Part shown: positions 35,500 through 49,024 of the stretch, in pieces
How positions within the stretch are numbered: position 1 is the first letter of the stretch
Layout of the letters: every line of letters begins with the position of its first letter
DNA from: Rhynchosporium graminicola
Lineage: Eukaryota > Ascomycota > Leotiomycetes > Helotiales > Ploettnerulaceae
Direction: 5' to 3'
DNA length: 64,000 nt
Assembly (NCBI GenBank): GCA_900074885.1
Contig: FJUW01000033.1
Location: forward strand, 1,007,041-1,071,040
The notes under the pieces: generated by a model
The model's database searches: none
Seen by the model: the letters and a program-made list of their open reading frames with translations, nothing else
Told to the model about the DNA's origin: nothing
Position numbers and translations under genes: made by a program

Positions 35500-37480
35500 T
35501 AGAATATCTTTAATATTTTATATTATTTTTATAATAAATATAGATGTATCTCTTTTAATTATCTTAAAATAAATACTAAAGATATTAAGTATAAATACTA
35601 AGGAAAGCTATAACTTATAATATCCTTTATATTCAATCTAGGTTTATTAATTAGTAAGATAGAAATCTAAATAAAGATTCTATCCTAAGATAAGTAGAGA
35701 TCGATAACTACTCTTATTAATAATAGAGTAGAAGATAACTTTATATTAAAGTTAATTACTAAAGAATATAAGCTTAAATTTTTTAATAAAGGACTAATAA
35801 TTTTTTAGATACTTTTAAAGAATAAAGGTATTATCTTCGATACTATAGTTATCTAAATAGAGTTAGTCGATTTAATTAGATAGACTAGAATTAATACTCT
35901 TTAGCTAAGAGTTATCGATATATTAGATATCGATCTAATATTAAAATAGCTATATAGTTAAACGATATAGATCCTTGGATTAGCTTCAAAAATAAATAGG
36001 AAAGGTTCTTTTATGATTTAAAGGATTCGGATAATCTTAATACTATAGTATCTTAAGCTTTTATTAATCTTATTAAGCAGCAGAAATCTTTTATATATAT
36101 TATAATATTCAACTTATATACTATATATCAGATAGATACTAATAATATATCTACTATTTCTTTCGAATATAATAACTTTAAAGATATATATTCTAAAGAG
36201 GAAAAAAGCGAGCTATCTTTACTATATGGCTATTAATATATTACTAAGCTAGAACGGAAAGCAAAGATACCTTATTATTTAATCTATAATCTCTATAAGA
36301 AAGAACTAAAGGTCCTTCGGGAATACTTCAACTTATTAAAGGTAAAAGGTTAGATAAAGAAAAATAAAAGTCTTATAGATATATCTATTCTTTTTATATT
36401 AAAGAAAGTAGTAGTTTTCAATTAAATATCGATTACTAAGTATTAGTAAGAATTACAATTAAGGATCGATACCTTCTATTATTAATTAGCGAAACGTTAG
36501 ATAGACTCTAGAATATTAGAATATATTTTAGATTAAATTTATAAAATATCTATTATTAAATCTAAATCTACTAAAATAATAAATAAAAGACTATATCTCG
36601 TATCTGATATAGATATTATAAATATTAAGTTATATTATTTAAACTATTAAATATATAAATAATATTCTAGGTATTTATTAATAATATATTAATAAGACTT
36701 ATAGATAGTACTTATATTCTATATTTTAATAATATCTTAATCTATTCTGTAGATCTATTATAATATAAATAATATATTCGCTAAGTACTAAAGAGACTTT
36801 AATATATAAACCTGTTTAGTAAGTTATAAAAGTATTTATTTATTTAATATTAAAGTTATAGAGTATTTAGAATAGATTATATCTATAGCTAGTGTTTTAA
36901 TAGATATAAGCTGAATATATACTAAATAATAGTAGATAGAGCCTAAAGGTATCAGAGATATATAAGTCTTTATTAAGTTTATAAACTTTTATTAGTAGTT
37001 TATTATAAGATTTTTAATAATTACTCGACTTTTAATAAATTTAATAGATAATAAGAAAAAAGAGTAGCTTGTTTTTGCTTTTAGATAGAGTGTTATAAAG
37101 AGAGAGGCTTTTAATATACTAAAGAATATATTTACTATAGTCTCTTTTTTCATATACTTCGATCTACGAAAGCCTAGAAAGCTAGAAACTAATACTTTTA
37201 GGTTTATTAGAGCAGGAACTCTCTTGTAGCCTAAAGAATAGCTAATAAAAGAAAAGGAAAAAGCTATCTATTATTATATTATATTCTTTAGCAAAAAGCT
37301 AGAATCGATTAAGCTGAATTATAGAATATATAACTAAGAACTCCTTATAATAATTAAGTATTTTATATATTAAAAGTATTATCTTAAAAGTAATATAACT
37401 TTAGTTAAACTATTAATAGGTTATAATAATCTTTATTATTTATTAACTATAATAGTATCAAGCTAAAAATGAGCTAGATA
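35500..37480 (+). pseudogene. Pol remnant of element E (RT and RNase H region)
   Basis: The plus strand carries a broken RT with the palm motif YFNNILIYS at 36,722-36,748, followed by the thumb-like RLQYINLFSKLQKYLF segment. Near 36,950-37,100 is the conserved FINFYQQFI / RFLIITRLLI type segment that links RT to RNase H in gypsy elements. RNase H and integrase are presumably further downstream but are too mutated for me to place. Confidence 0.55.
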
Positions 37481-39547
37481 AGCTCTAGAACTATCTAAGT
37501 ATAGCTTTATCTTAAGTTATAGATAAATAAAAAATAATCCTATTAATAGACTATGAAACGGCCTAACTATAAGCCGGCGTAAGATAAGGAAAATATTATA
37601 GTTTTTGAAATAAGCTATAAAGTATAATTAAAGATAGATTAATCGATATATCTAGGAAAGCTAGTTATATAATAGAGAATAACTAGTGTTCGAATGGTAA
37701 TATATTATATTAGTTAACTTAGAATTTATAATTGATCTATAGACGATATTTCTTTAAAAAGAGTATTAATCGAGGCTATAAATAAAGCTTTTATATCTGA
37801 TTAGTAATATATATCTATAAAGCTTATTAATCTATATAACTTATTTGAAGGTCTAGATACCCATTTGAAAGGCGTTAACGAAGAGCCGGGCGTTAGTTAG
37901 TATAGCTATAGATATATTATATTATAGTTTTTTATAATAAGAATTATGAGAACCGAAATTATAAATCTTAAATTAAACCTACTTTTATTAATATTTATAA
38001 AGTTATTAAATTTTTTATTATATTTATTTATTTATATCTCTCTAAGCTTAATATTTCTCTTAGGAGACTAGTATTACTTTCGTAGCTATTATATAACCGG
38101 TTTCCTAGTTTATTATATTATCCTTTTTACATATAATACTATTACTTAGAATATTACTATTACTATTACTATTATTATATTTATATATATATATTAAGCT
38201 GAATTAGTTTCCTAAAGATAAGTATAACTTTAAGAATCTAATATAAGTTATTAATAGAACGATCTATTTAATAACTTATTATATAGTTTACTTATTTAAA
38301 CTACTTCCTAAAGTAGTTATCTTTATATTATCCGGCTAAGAATCCGTATTAGCTTAGAAAAGCGCTTATTCGAATTATAATAAATATATTACTACTATTA
38401 TCCCTATCAGAACTTAATTAATATCTATCTTATTTTCTTAACTTTATTCGGATTATTATATATTTTCGAAAGATAGCGGACTAGTTCGAGGGGGGTATAG
38501 TCTCTATTTACTTATAGTTTCTATATATAGGGTAATATTAACCCTTAGACTCTCGAGAAGAGAATGGTATAGATATAGAAGGTTTAAGCTTCTTTATCAC
38601 TAAATATACTCTTATTAATCTATAATTCTATCGCTATTAATTATATAATCTATTCCTTCGATCGATTAGAGAACTTATTAAGAATGAAGAGAACTTAATA
38701 TATCTCTCTTATTACTATTACTAATATTATTATATCTAGTTATATTTGAAGATCCTCTCTACTTTTAGAGTACCTCTATTATCAACAGTAGCTAAGCTTC
38801 GCATTAAGTAGCTGACTCGGCTTATTAAGTATATTATAAATCTATTTTTTTTAATTAGTTATAAGAATTCTCGATATCGATCCTTTTACTTTACTTTACT
38901 TATTTATCATAAGCTAATTATAATATTATAAAGCGAATATAAAGTATATAGTATAGATATTATATTGATTAATAAGAAGAATTAGCTAGGGAGGGAAAGG
39001 GAATTCTTCGTTAACAGAGAATAGGAGGATATAATACTACTATTATTAGTAGCCTTAGTAGTGATAGTTAGCAAGGTACTTACTATCCTAGAAGCAACCC
39101 GTTATAGTTAATATCTTCGGCCTACTAGTATTTACTCGATAATCTATTAACGATTATAGTTTTGCTTTTATTATTAATAAAGGTAAAAGTATTACTAGAA
39201 GAAGGGATATTATTAAGCGAACTATTAGTAGAATACCTACAAGGGTTATCTTCGAGTACTAAAAGATTAAGTTAATACTGTTTAATATGATGAATTTACT
39301 TACGACTTATATATAATCATTTATTAGTTAAGATTATTTAGATAAAAAAAAAGATAATATTTAAAGATTATATATAAATTACCTTAGCGTTATACTCTTT
39401 ATTATTATCTTTACTAATAATAAAGAAGAATCAAAAGAAAAGTAAATATTAAAAGGAATATTCTATTAGCACTTTACTAAAGTATTATCGGCTAAGGTAT
39501 TTTTATATCTTTACTTCTAGGATAAAAGTACTAAGAGGGAGATATTA

Positions 39548-39713
39548 TAATAGGTCTATATGCCTAGCGTCTTTTACTCATATATTTTAGTATTAAAGAA
39601 AAACAAAGAACTTTCTCTTTTTAGTAATTAGTTTCTATATTAACTAGTTATTATCAGCGAACCTCTAGTGACTTTTCTATTATTCTATTATATCTATTTA
39701 CCTCAGCGTATCA
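39548..39713 (+). repeat. 3' LTR of element E
   Basis: A 166-bp LTR follows the purine tract at about 39,529-39,545 and ends cagcgtatca. Confidence 0.75.
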
Positions 39714-40194
39714 AGTGATTATAAATTTAAGAAGTAATAAAACATCTTTCTTTTTATATATAAAGTAAAATATCTTAGTTAAACGAATATTATTAAGAAA
39801 GTAATCTAGCTTAAACGTTATTTAGCTTAACTTATTATAAATCATATAAAAAAGCCTTTCATAATTACTATAGTAGATAACTGAGACGCTATAGCGCTAA
39901 TAAAGAATATTATCTTTTATTCTTATTCGAAGTATTTCAAAAAGATGTACTACTTTAGCTGAGATAAAGTTTAGTTCAAATAATTAACTTTTAGTTTATT
40001 GATAATAATTAGTAGCTAGTAGATAGCCTTATAAAGGCCCTTCTATATAACTTATTTAAAAATAATTCGAACTTTGATTAGAGGTTTATAAATAATACTA
40101 AACGCGCTTATTTCGAGGGAAGAAAAGTATTTTTTAATTATACTAAATATATATAATAACAGACTAACTGGCATAGAAAAGATATATCTTAATA
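39714..40194. other. AT-rich degraded sequence, unidentified
   Basis: Lies between element E and Copia fragment G. No motif or repeat partner recognised. Confidence 0.35.
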
Positions 40195-42140
40195 GTCTTA
40201 ATATTAGAGTATAATAAGTTCAGTCTATGGTCACGTAGCGTCTTAATAGAGGATAACTCTATAAGGATACTTTTATCTTTATTTTTATAGCTTCTGCTAT
40301 AGATACGAGGTAGTAAAGATATAATTAAAGTTATAATTAATAAAGTTAATAGTCTAATTAACTTGTATCTAATCCCTTTATAAGTAAATAACTACTCTAT
40401 TTTTATAAATATATATAAGATTAGAGATACTTCTTTTAGTAAATTATAAGCTCTAGTAAGACGTAACTTCGAATTAATAAAAGTAAAGCGATCGTTTTAA
40501 ATCCTAATAAGTAACATAAGGATATTCTAGTCGAAGTATGAAGACCAAAGAGCTAAGTCAGAGTACTAATAATCGATAAAAGTAAGACGATCGATTTCTC
40601 CTCGATAAGTAAAATAAAGGTATTTTAATTAAAGTAAAAAGACTGAAGGGCTAAGTAAGAGTATTAATAATAACTAGAGAGCTATAATTAAGAAGGCTTT
40701 TAATATGAACCGAACGACTTGTAGACTTTAGAGGAATAATTAAATAGAATGATAAATAAGAAAGCTACTCGTAACCCTTAAATCAAACCGAGTATAGCTT
40801 TTCTAAAAATCGATAGCTAATAAATAATATACCTCTATTAACTATATACATATATATATATCTCTATATCTATATATTAAGTTGACTATAGTTAACTTAT
40901 ATATAAAATCCAATTAAATATATTGAATATTATATAATAACTATAGGATAAAATAAGTAAAGATAATAAGTTACTAATATTAAGCTAAGAGAACTATAAT
41001 AAATAGTTTCTATAAGCTAAAGTTAAGATTAACGAAAAGTTAGTAATTTATATAAGAGATATAAGTAAGATCGATATTATATAGATAACCTAAGATAAAG
41101 CAAAAGGTAAAAGTATACTAGAAAATACCTTAAAAAGTACTTTATTAGTATTAATAACTAACGAACTTACTAGCGACTTCGAAAGGCTTAATGGAATGTA
41201 TAATCTTAAAAAGGCTAAGAAATAGATATCTAACGACTTAAAAGCTTTAGATATCACTATTAAAGGACTTAGTAATAATAATATTATACTATTAAATAAA
41301 TATAATTTAGCTAGAGTATTATAGACTAAATTAAAGGTTAAGTATAATAGAACGAACTTATTAACTGCGAACATATATATAATAAAGATTTAAACCTTTA
41401 TATTTAATAAGAATAATACTATTAATAGATTATAGCGAAAGTTAAAGGAGTATCGTAGAAAGCTTACTACTATTAATATAGAAATAGATAAGTTATACTC
41501 TAGTAGAGCTCTATTCTATTCGCTTATCTTATCTTTCCGGAAATATAATTACTATATTATCTTTCTTAAAGGTCTTAGATTATAAATCTTAATAACTATT
41601 AAAAGAAAGATAAAAGCTTTAGAAGGGTATAAGTTAATATAATAATACCTTAGTATTCAGAATAATAATACTAGTAAAGAAAGGGTATATATAGTTTAAA
41701 GATAGTATAAGTAAATATACTATTATCCGAATTATTACGCTTAATAAAATAATAGATCGTTAGAATATAGTATAATAGATATATCCTAATAATATTTCTA
41801 CTATAGATCCAAGGGCTATTATATTACTAACTACGAATTTCGAGCTATAAATAAAGAGTATACTAAAAGTCTATATTTAAAAAAAGAAAAGAGAAAGCGT
41901 AATAAGTCGACTTATAAGACTATATAAAGAGCTAAAGATAAAAAGTCGGTTTCTAAAAGCAATAAAGGATCCTTTATTTAATTAAAGAATAATAAAATAA
42001 AGAAAGAATATACTACTATATATAAATTAGACTTAGATAAGAATATAGATATATCAGAAGAATTAGAAATATTATTATCGTAAGTAAACGAGAAGATAAA
42101 GAAAGTTATATTATTAAAAGAGTCTATTAGTAAAATTATA
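40195..42140 (+). mobile_element. Ty1/Copia fragment G (5' part), same family as H
   Basis: From a degraded LTR (around 40,215, gttcagtctatggtcacg) through leader and gag, this fragment aligns with 57,180-59,200 of element H. It shares the leader duplication, the gag start region (around 40,995) and the gag body. Similarity ends near 42,140, and integrase, RT and 3' LTR are missing. The one longer open frame here (41,090-41,374, minus) is antisense to gag and not a gene. Confidence 0.65.
40473..40670 (+). repeat. Tandem duplication in Copia G leader, 2 x 99 bp
   Basis: Two adjacent copies start at 40,473 and 40,572. Each carries a gataaaagtaag-like start and ends ...gagtactaata. The same two-copy arrangement with the same period occurs in element H at 57,438-57,635. 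Confidence 0.75.
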
Positions 42141-43021
42141 TTATAGTATAAAAGTAAGGCAGGCTTTATTAGAGATGAAAGATCACTTTAAGATATTAGA
42201 AGATGAAGAATTAAAGTAGTCTCTGAATATTAATTATAGAGAGCGTTATCTCTTTAGAAAGGAGAGAGAAAGCTTACTTTGAATATATAAGGAGATTATA
42301 TAAGTATATACTAGGCTATATAAGTAATTAGATATAATATAACTAGTAAAAGTAGATAATAAGTAAAAGTATGCGATATACCCTCTATAGCTATCTCTTA
42401 ATATAAGGCTAGAGATTACTATTAATTATACGTATATCTTTATCTAGTTAGTGAATATAAACTACCCTAAGTAAGTAAAGAAGCTTCGAAATAAAGAGGG
42501 TGAATTACACTATTTATATAGATTAATAAAAGAAGGTATAGATAAAGTATATAAATTAAATAAAGTCGAAGTAATACTTTAATTGAAAAGTAAAATTAAG
42601 TAAATAAAGGAAATTATAAGACTATAGCCTTATTTATGATATAGATTTAGCTATTCTAAGGTATAAGTAATTATATCGAATATAAGAGTAAAGATTAAAT
42701 ATTATATAAAAGCGTTCAGTTGAATAAAGTATAAATCGAAGTATAGTTTATATAACTTTTTAAGAGATATAAATAGTAATTATAATTAAGTAAATAATCT
42801 TACCTTATTATTATTTATTAATATAGAAGAGTAAAAGAAGCGCTCTAAGTAGCCTTATTTACTTATAAGAGTAAGTAACTGAAGCCTTATAGGTATATAA
42901 ACGCTTCTTATCTCATATATAAAGAGGTTCTTTTTCCTTTAAATATAATATATCGAAAGATTACCCGCGCCTGCCTCTCTTCTTATATTATTAACTTTAT
43001 TATAAAGCTTCTATTATTATT

Positions 43022-44400
43022 ATATCTTCTAGGTCTCTAAATAAGAGATCGTAAAAGGATAAGTCTTCTAGATCTAAAGAATTTAATATACGTTTTATAT
43101 CTCGTTATTATATCGTAGATCGATCTCTTATTAATCTTAGAAGATCCTTTACTAATACTAGAAGATCCTCTACTACTAGAAGATCCTCTGCTACTTCTAG
43201 AAGATCCTCTACTAATACTAGATCTACTTATTATAATATCATAAGATTATTATATTTTTTTATTACTCTTAATTATTTAACTACTATATCTATAATATAG
43301 TTCGATAGCTCTTACTCTAAGAAAGAAATCCCCTTTACTCTTTATTACCGCTTAGCTTAATCCTAATATAATCCTGAAATCTATTCTTTCTAATCTATTA
43401 ATTATAATAATAGAGATAATAATAATTCTAAGCTTAAACTTAAGTAGTATAATCCCTTAGATAATCTATCTAATTATATCTGCGAACTCTCTCTAATCCT
43501 CTAAAGAGCTAAATTAAGTATTATTCTTTCTTTTTTATCATCTTCTTATATACTAAAAGCTCTTTCTTCTTTAAAGAAGATTATTATACTTTCCTATAGC
43601 TATGAACCTACTGCTATTACCCTAAGTCTGCTAAAGTAAACCGTGAGATAGATAAATAATCTTCTAATACTTCTCTTTATTAATCGTAATTCTTTCCTCT
43701 ATATAAATATTCTAATATCTACTAAGTGAAGAAAATAATAATCCTTATTAAAGATATATTAGTATAAGTATTAAGAGAACTAGAATAAAAAGTTACTACT
43801 TCTAGAATATAGCTATAAAGTCGAAGAGATATTACTCTTATGCCTCTTATAGCTACTATCTTACTACTCTGCAGATAATTACTTAAGCTAGATATTTCAT
43901 AGAGGGAAAGAGAAATAGTACTAAGGAATCTATGAGTTTTTAATTCTAATCTTTTAATAAATACTTTAGCTAATTACTTAGTATCTTAAAAACTATCGTA
44001 CGAATCTTTAATAAGTACTTAAAGATATAAAAGCAGAGAGAGCTTTAAAGAAAGGTAGTAGCGACATAGAATCAGATTCCGAGGTCGAAATTCTTAATAT
44101 AAAGTCTATTAAGCTTAGATCTTCTCTAAAGAAAAGAGATCGTAGTAGTAGTGTAGATAGAGCTTCTACTAGGAAATTCGTAAGATTATATAGTAATAGA
44201 ACTACCTCTGAAGATAGAAAGTATTATACTAAGTATCGGATTAAGCGCTAGAAGAATAGTTTAGATTAAGTAGTTAGATTTTAATCTTCCTATATAAGTA
44301 TTCGTAGATCCCTAAAAGCTTAGTTTTTTAGTCTGATTTCTATATAATAAGAATACGCTAAGTAGGCGACTTAATATACTATACTTAAAGCTCCTCTATC
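43022..44400 (+). pseudogene. Gag remnant of element I with RRSS repeats
   Basis: The frame begins at 43,022 where ATA stands for an expected ATG (atatcttctaggtct). The N-terminus is basic and Ser-rich, then come four short repeats of the RRSSTNT type (43,139-43,228) and a longer broken region. Charged helical segments at about 44,030-44,230 resemble the C-terminal half of a Gag. Inactive. Confidence 0.45.
43139..43228 (+). repeat. In-frame minisatellite, 18-21 bp unit, four copies
   Basis: Units agaagatcctctactaatact at 43,139-43,159, 43,160-43,177 (18 bp), 43,178-43,198 and 43,199-43,219, then a partial unit. Unit lengths are multiples of three and would add RRSSTNT-like blocks to the Gag N-terminus. 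Confidence 0.8.
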
Positions 44401-47400
44401 TATAATCTATGATTTCTAAAGTTCAAGAGAGATCTAAAAGCTTCGAATTTTTATTAAATAAGATTCTTTATAAGGCTATCTACTAGTATATTATTAATTA
44501 GTAGATAAGTTACTATGAATAATCCCTTAGTATACTCTTACTTAAGCTATATATTCTGATAATTAATATATTATAGTTTAGTAATTATTCTCTCGCTTTT
44601 ATTTATAATAAGCCTAATTATTTATTAGTTATTATAAAAGATCTTCTAAGTCTCTCTAATATTAAAAATAAGATCTTTAAAGAACCTCTAAAGAGTTATA
44701 GTCTCTATTACTTAGTTAGCTAATATAAATAGTTTAGCTTTAATTATTAAAGTTATAACTATATCTTATATTAAAGCTTTCTAGATTACTAGCTCTTTAT
44801 ATATAAGGATTAGATATCCTTAAGATAATCTTCTAGAGTCTAGATTATTTATAAATAAAGTATTAGAAACGATTACTAAAACTCTTAAGTATTCTCCTTT
44901 ATAAATAATCCCTAGAAAGCGAATACTATAAAGATATCGAATTAGCTATTAAATAGCTATAAAATAATCTAATAAGGGATTAGTTAAGTATTTAGAGAGC
45001 TATAAGATAGTATATAATATATCTAGTTATATTATAATTATAATATAAAGAACTAATCTTACTCTCTCTTAAAATACTTTAATTAACTTCTTTAAAGCTT
45101 AGTTTAAGTTCTTAATAAGCTTAATTTAAGGAAATAATAAAATTAAGTAGTTTCTATCTATTTAATTAGAATTATATACGATTTTTTTATTATACTAATT
45201 ATAAATAAGTAAGATAGTTTTAAGCTTTCTATTATAGAGTACTCTAATACTAAGTAATTACTTAATATTACTTAGAATATATATATTATATTCAGTATTC
45301 AGATTATACTTAAAAACATATATTAGAGGAATAAGCGTTTATATCATATACTAATTATATAAGCTAATAAAAGCCCGATTTCGATTCCGAGCTTTAATAC
45401 TACCTTTAATAATATATAAATCCTTGAATTACTATAACTACTTTCTTCTAATTATATTTAAATCTGCAGATAGTAAAGCTAAAATATCTCTTTACTTAAG
45501 CTTTAAAAGCTTCGAGATACTTAAAGATTTTATCGTATTTCTTAGTTCTTAAAGTAAAGGTAATAATTAGTCTATTATACTCGCACTTAATTAGAAGTAA
45601 CTATAATCTCCCTTAGTATATTAGAAAGTCGAATAGATCTTATATTATCCTCTAAAATAGATAAGGGGATTTCCTTTCTAGTAGCTATCTAGAGATCCTT
45701 TATAAAGTATATATAATTACGTAATACTTATATTTATATTTTCCTACTCTTTTAGTATTTACTACTCTTTAGGTATAGCTTATAAGCTTTCTAAGAGTAT
45801 CTAGTATAAGATAACTAACTAGCTTATAGATACTATATCTTCTTAGAATCTTTTCTATTAATCACTCTTTAAGCTAATTTTATAATAGATCTTTTAATAA
45901 ATAGATCTAGAGATAAGTATATCTATATAAAGTAGACTACTATACTTATTATATTTAAAAGAAAGATAGATAATCTAAATAAGCTTTATATTTAAAGAAT
46001 ACTAGATTCTATCTTCATTTAAGCTTTCGAATAACTAGATAAGAGATCTATAAGATTCCTTCTTCTCTCTATTATAAATTATAATTTAATCTATAATACT
46101 AGATCCTTAAGTCTAATTATCGAGTCTCTAAAATAATATTAGTATAAAAACTATTTATTATTATAATATTATAAAGCTGAAGATTAAAGTACTTTTTATT
46201 TAAATTTAAATAGACTCTTTCTATTAGCTGAGTTCTACGCTTACTAATAAGCGTTTAGAAAGTTCTACTCTCTGTATAATTATTATTCTCTAATTTAGGC
46301 TAAATAGTAGCGATATAGTATATTAATATATTATCCTTATTATTCAATCCTTTTATACTTATTACTAAGGATTTCGAACCTTTTTCTACTTCTAAACTAT
46401 TAAGTATATTATTTATATTAAAAGCCTACTATATATATTCTATATAATCCTTAAAGATCTGAAGATTAGTTCTGATTTACTAACTTAATACTATAGCTTT
46501 TTACTTTAATATAAAATATAAAGATACTAAGCTGTTTTTCATTAGTATCTATAAGATTGATTATATCTTATAAGATCGCTTGGATAGTAATTCTTCTAAA
46601 GATCCTAATACTAAATAACTTATAGCTAAGAAACTATCGAAATAATACTAGACTCTTAAAGAGGCCTTATTAAAGCGGGATTCTAATATCCTTTTATTAT
46701 ATTATTCGTATAATTATAAGAATGTCTTAGAATAACTATTACTTAATATATATTCGCTCTTATATTAATAATCTAAAAAGAAAATATTAGTAACTAAAGA
46801 ATATCTTCTAAATAACTTAGATAAGAGATTTATCGAATTTAGTTAAAGACCTTTTATAACTTTTATATTATTTATTAAAAAGGCTAATAAAGATTTATAA
46901 TTCTATATTAACTATCGAAAACTTAATACGATTACTTATAAGGATATAGCTTTATAAATTACTATATTTTTATTCTAATCTACTTCTGCTTTATTATTAT
47001 TATTACTAGAAAGTAAATCGAAAAAATAATATACTCTATAGTTAGGTAGCTAGATAGCTATAATATATTAATATAGATAATTATACTTATCTTTTAGTTA
47101 GTTTATATACTTATAAGAGCTCTTTAAGATAGAATAATACTAATAGAGCTTTATATTGAGCTTAGTAAATAAGTAAAGAAGATCTATAATTAGAGTATTA
47201 TTATACTTTAGCTTAATAAAGCTATAAATATAATATAGATATTATACGCGATACGCTATCGAAAGCGACTAGCTAGAACTAATAGAGATACTATATATAT
47301 TAGTATTACTACTTTATTATAGTCTTATATCTTCTCTTACTATTAAATCTAACTCTAAAGAAAGAAAAGAACTTACTAGTAATATATTTATTTTATTTAT

Positions 47401-47899
47401 TTTAAGATCGATTAATATATAAGATTATAATAATAATACTATAATAATTAATAAAGCTAACTCTTAGAGTATATTATATTATAAGCTAGAGAGAAGTACT
47501 ACTTATAACTTAAGTAGTTATTATTAATAAAAAGAGAAAGTTTCTAATATTAATAAAGCTCTTTCTTTATATTTCGTACGCTCTATTTAAACTCGCTTTC
47601 TTTTATAAATAGATAAAGTAAATATATTTTATTATCTAATTTGAAAGCTATAACTAATATAATACTATTATTACAATATAACTAGTGAGTTATTATTAAA
47701 GATAATACTATTATTAGATAATCGCTAATACTTATTATACGAAATCTCAAGAAAATATTTAAAATAAAGATTATATTCTAATATTAAGTATTATCTTCTG
47801 AGCTTAAGAATAAGCTCTTCTTATAAAAGAGATAATATAATAATAGCTTATCTAAAAGTTATATAAATAGAAGGATATAGACTAAGCTCGGGTTTATTA

Positions 47900-48102
47900 G
47901 ATATCTTAATAAATTAGCAGCTGACTTAATAAATTTATAGATTAATATTAGTATATATATATAAAGGGTCTTATACTCTAATTCTCTTCTTTTTCTCTTT
48001 TTATCTTTTTATTCCTTAGTAGTAGATTATATAAGATCGCTCTTAGCTTCTCTACTTATTTTATCTCTATTCGTATATCGCCTTAAGTCTTATATTATTA
48101 TA
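47900..48102 (+). repeat. B-like LTR inserted in RT of element I
   Basis: The 3' half (about 48,024-48,102) closely follows the B LTR: gattatataagatcgctctt, ttctctacttatt, gccttaagtcttatattatta. The 5' half is more diverged. The RT frame of I resumes some 20 codons later. The left end is uncertain and may belong to a larger insertion starting near 47,060. Confidence 0.55.
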
Positions 48103-48668
48103 TTTACTTTAGAGTTATAATAGATTCGATATATAATAATAGTATATAAACGAAATATTACTAAACTATTTAGACGATTTCTATATAGCTTATTTAAATA
48201 AAATTCTTATCTACTTAGAAGTAATTTAAGATTATAAAAAGTATATTAAATTAATATCTAATATTAAATAGATATTAACTTATAAGTAGATATTTAGAAA
48301 AGCGAATTTAATATTATTTAAACTAAATACTATAAAACTATTATTATTACTAATAAAATCGAATCGGATCCTGAGAAGATAACTCTATTAGTAAGTTAGA
48401 AGTACTTTAAAATAGTCACTATTATTAGATCCTTCTTAGGATTTTATAGCTTCTATAGACTTTAGTCTTATTACTGAATCTCTCTTAATACTTGTTAGCC
48501 TTATTATATTATAAAACAACTTTACTAATAATTATAAGAGAGCTTTCGATAACTTATAATAATAGCTACTATTAATAAAGAAACTATAATACTTCGATCT
48601 GAAACTATAAACTAAATTAGAAACTAATATTTCTAATAGTATTATAGCTAAAGTAATCTCTTAATTGA

Positions 48669-49024
48669 TATTATAAGCTTAGCGTAGATCCTGATACTAA
48701 TACTATCTTAGCACTAGAAAGCTAATAGTATTACTTAATAATAATATGAGATCACGTGATATATTAGATTACTAGACGGTCTTAGAGGCTTATGCGCCCT
48801 ATAAGATATCTTATATAGCTAGCATAAGGAAACTAAGGTTCCATATCAGACTAATACTTCTGCTATTAGATAAGTGCTTCGTGCTTCAACTTAGATAATA
48901 ATTAATAATTACTTATAATATCTTAATTCTAATTAGAATCTGAACTTCTTATTTATATTACTTTATAGCTAATATTAATTAATAAGCTTATTATTCGTAT
49001 ACTAATTAGAACTAGGAATATTAT
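48669..49024 (+). repeat. 5' LTR of C2, internally deleted
   Basis: Aligns with the 497-bp C LTR but lacks about 140 bp between the ctacctag-type segment and gatcacgtgat. The start tattataagc and the end aatattata correspond to the C LTR ends. Confidence 0.75.

Larger units (their letters stand above)
34215..39713 (+). mobile_element. Ty3/gypsy-type LTR retrotransposon E with paired LTRs
   Basis: LTRs of 168 bp (34,215-34,382) and 166 bp (39,548-39,713) share gcgaacct, tctattatatctatttacct and the end gtatca (gtatatta form in the 5' copy). A purine tract aagagggagatat precedes the 3' LTR. The ends fit TG...CA after allowing for transitions. The plus-strand RT box reads YFNNILIYS at 36,722-36,748 (YLDDILIYS altered). 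No matching target duplication is evident (ataat versus agtga), so flanking mutation or rearrangement is likely. Confidence 0.75.
42141..48668 (+). mobile_element. Ty3/gypsy element I, degraded, cut at its RNase H by C2
   Basis: A leader region (about 42,141-43,021, no feature assigned) precedes a Gag frame from about 43,022. RT segments lie at about 46,820-47,020 (DKRFIEFS, FILFIKKANKDL, FYINYRKLNTITYK) and 48,150-48,480 (YLDDFYIAYLNKILIYLE, then SFLGFYGFYR-like). RNase H begins near 48,590 (YFDLKL.TKLETN). C2 starts at 48,669. About 1 kb of unrelated sequence separates the two halves of RT and ends in a B-type LTR at 48,102, so another insertion is nested here. No I LTR was identified. Confidence 0.6.

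Noticed and set aside
41090..41374. 94-residue minus-strand open frame in the AT-rich block
   Set aside because: Antisense to the Copia gag of fragment G; the same region of H has no such conserved frame.
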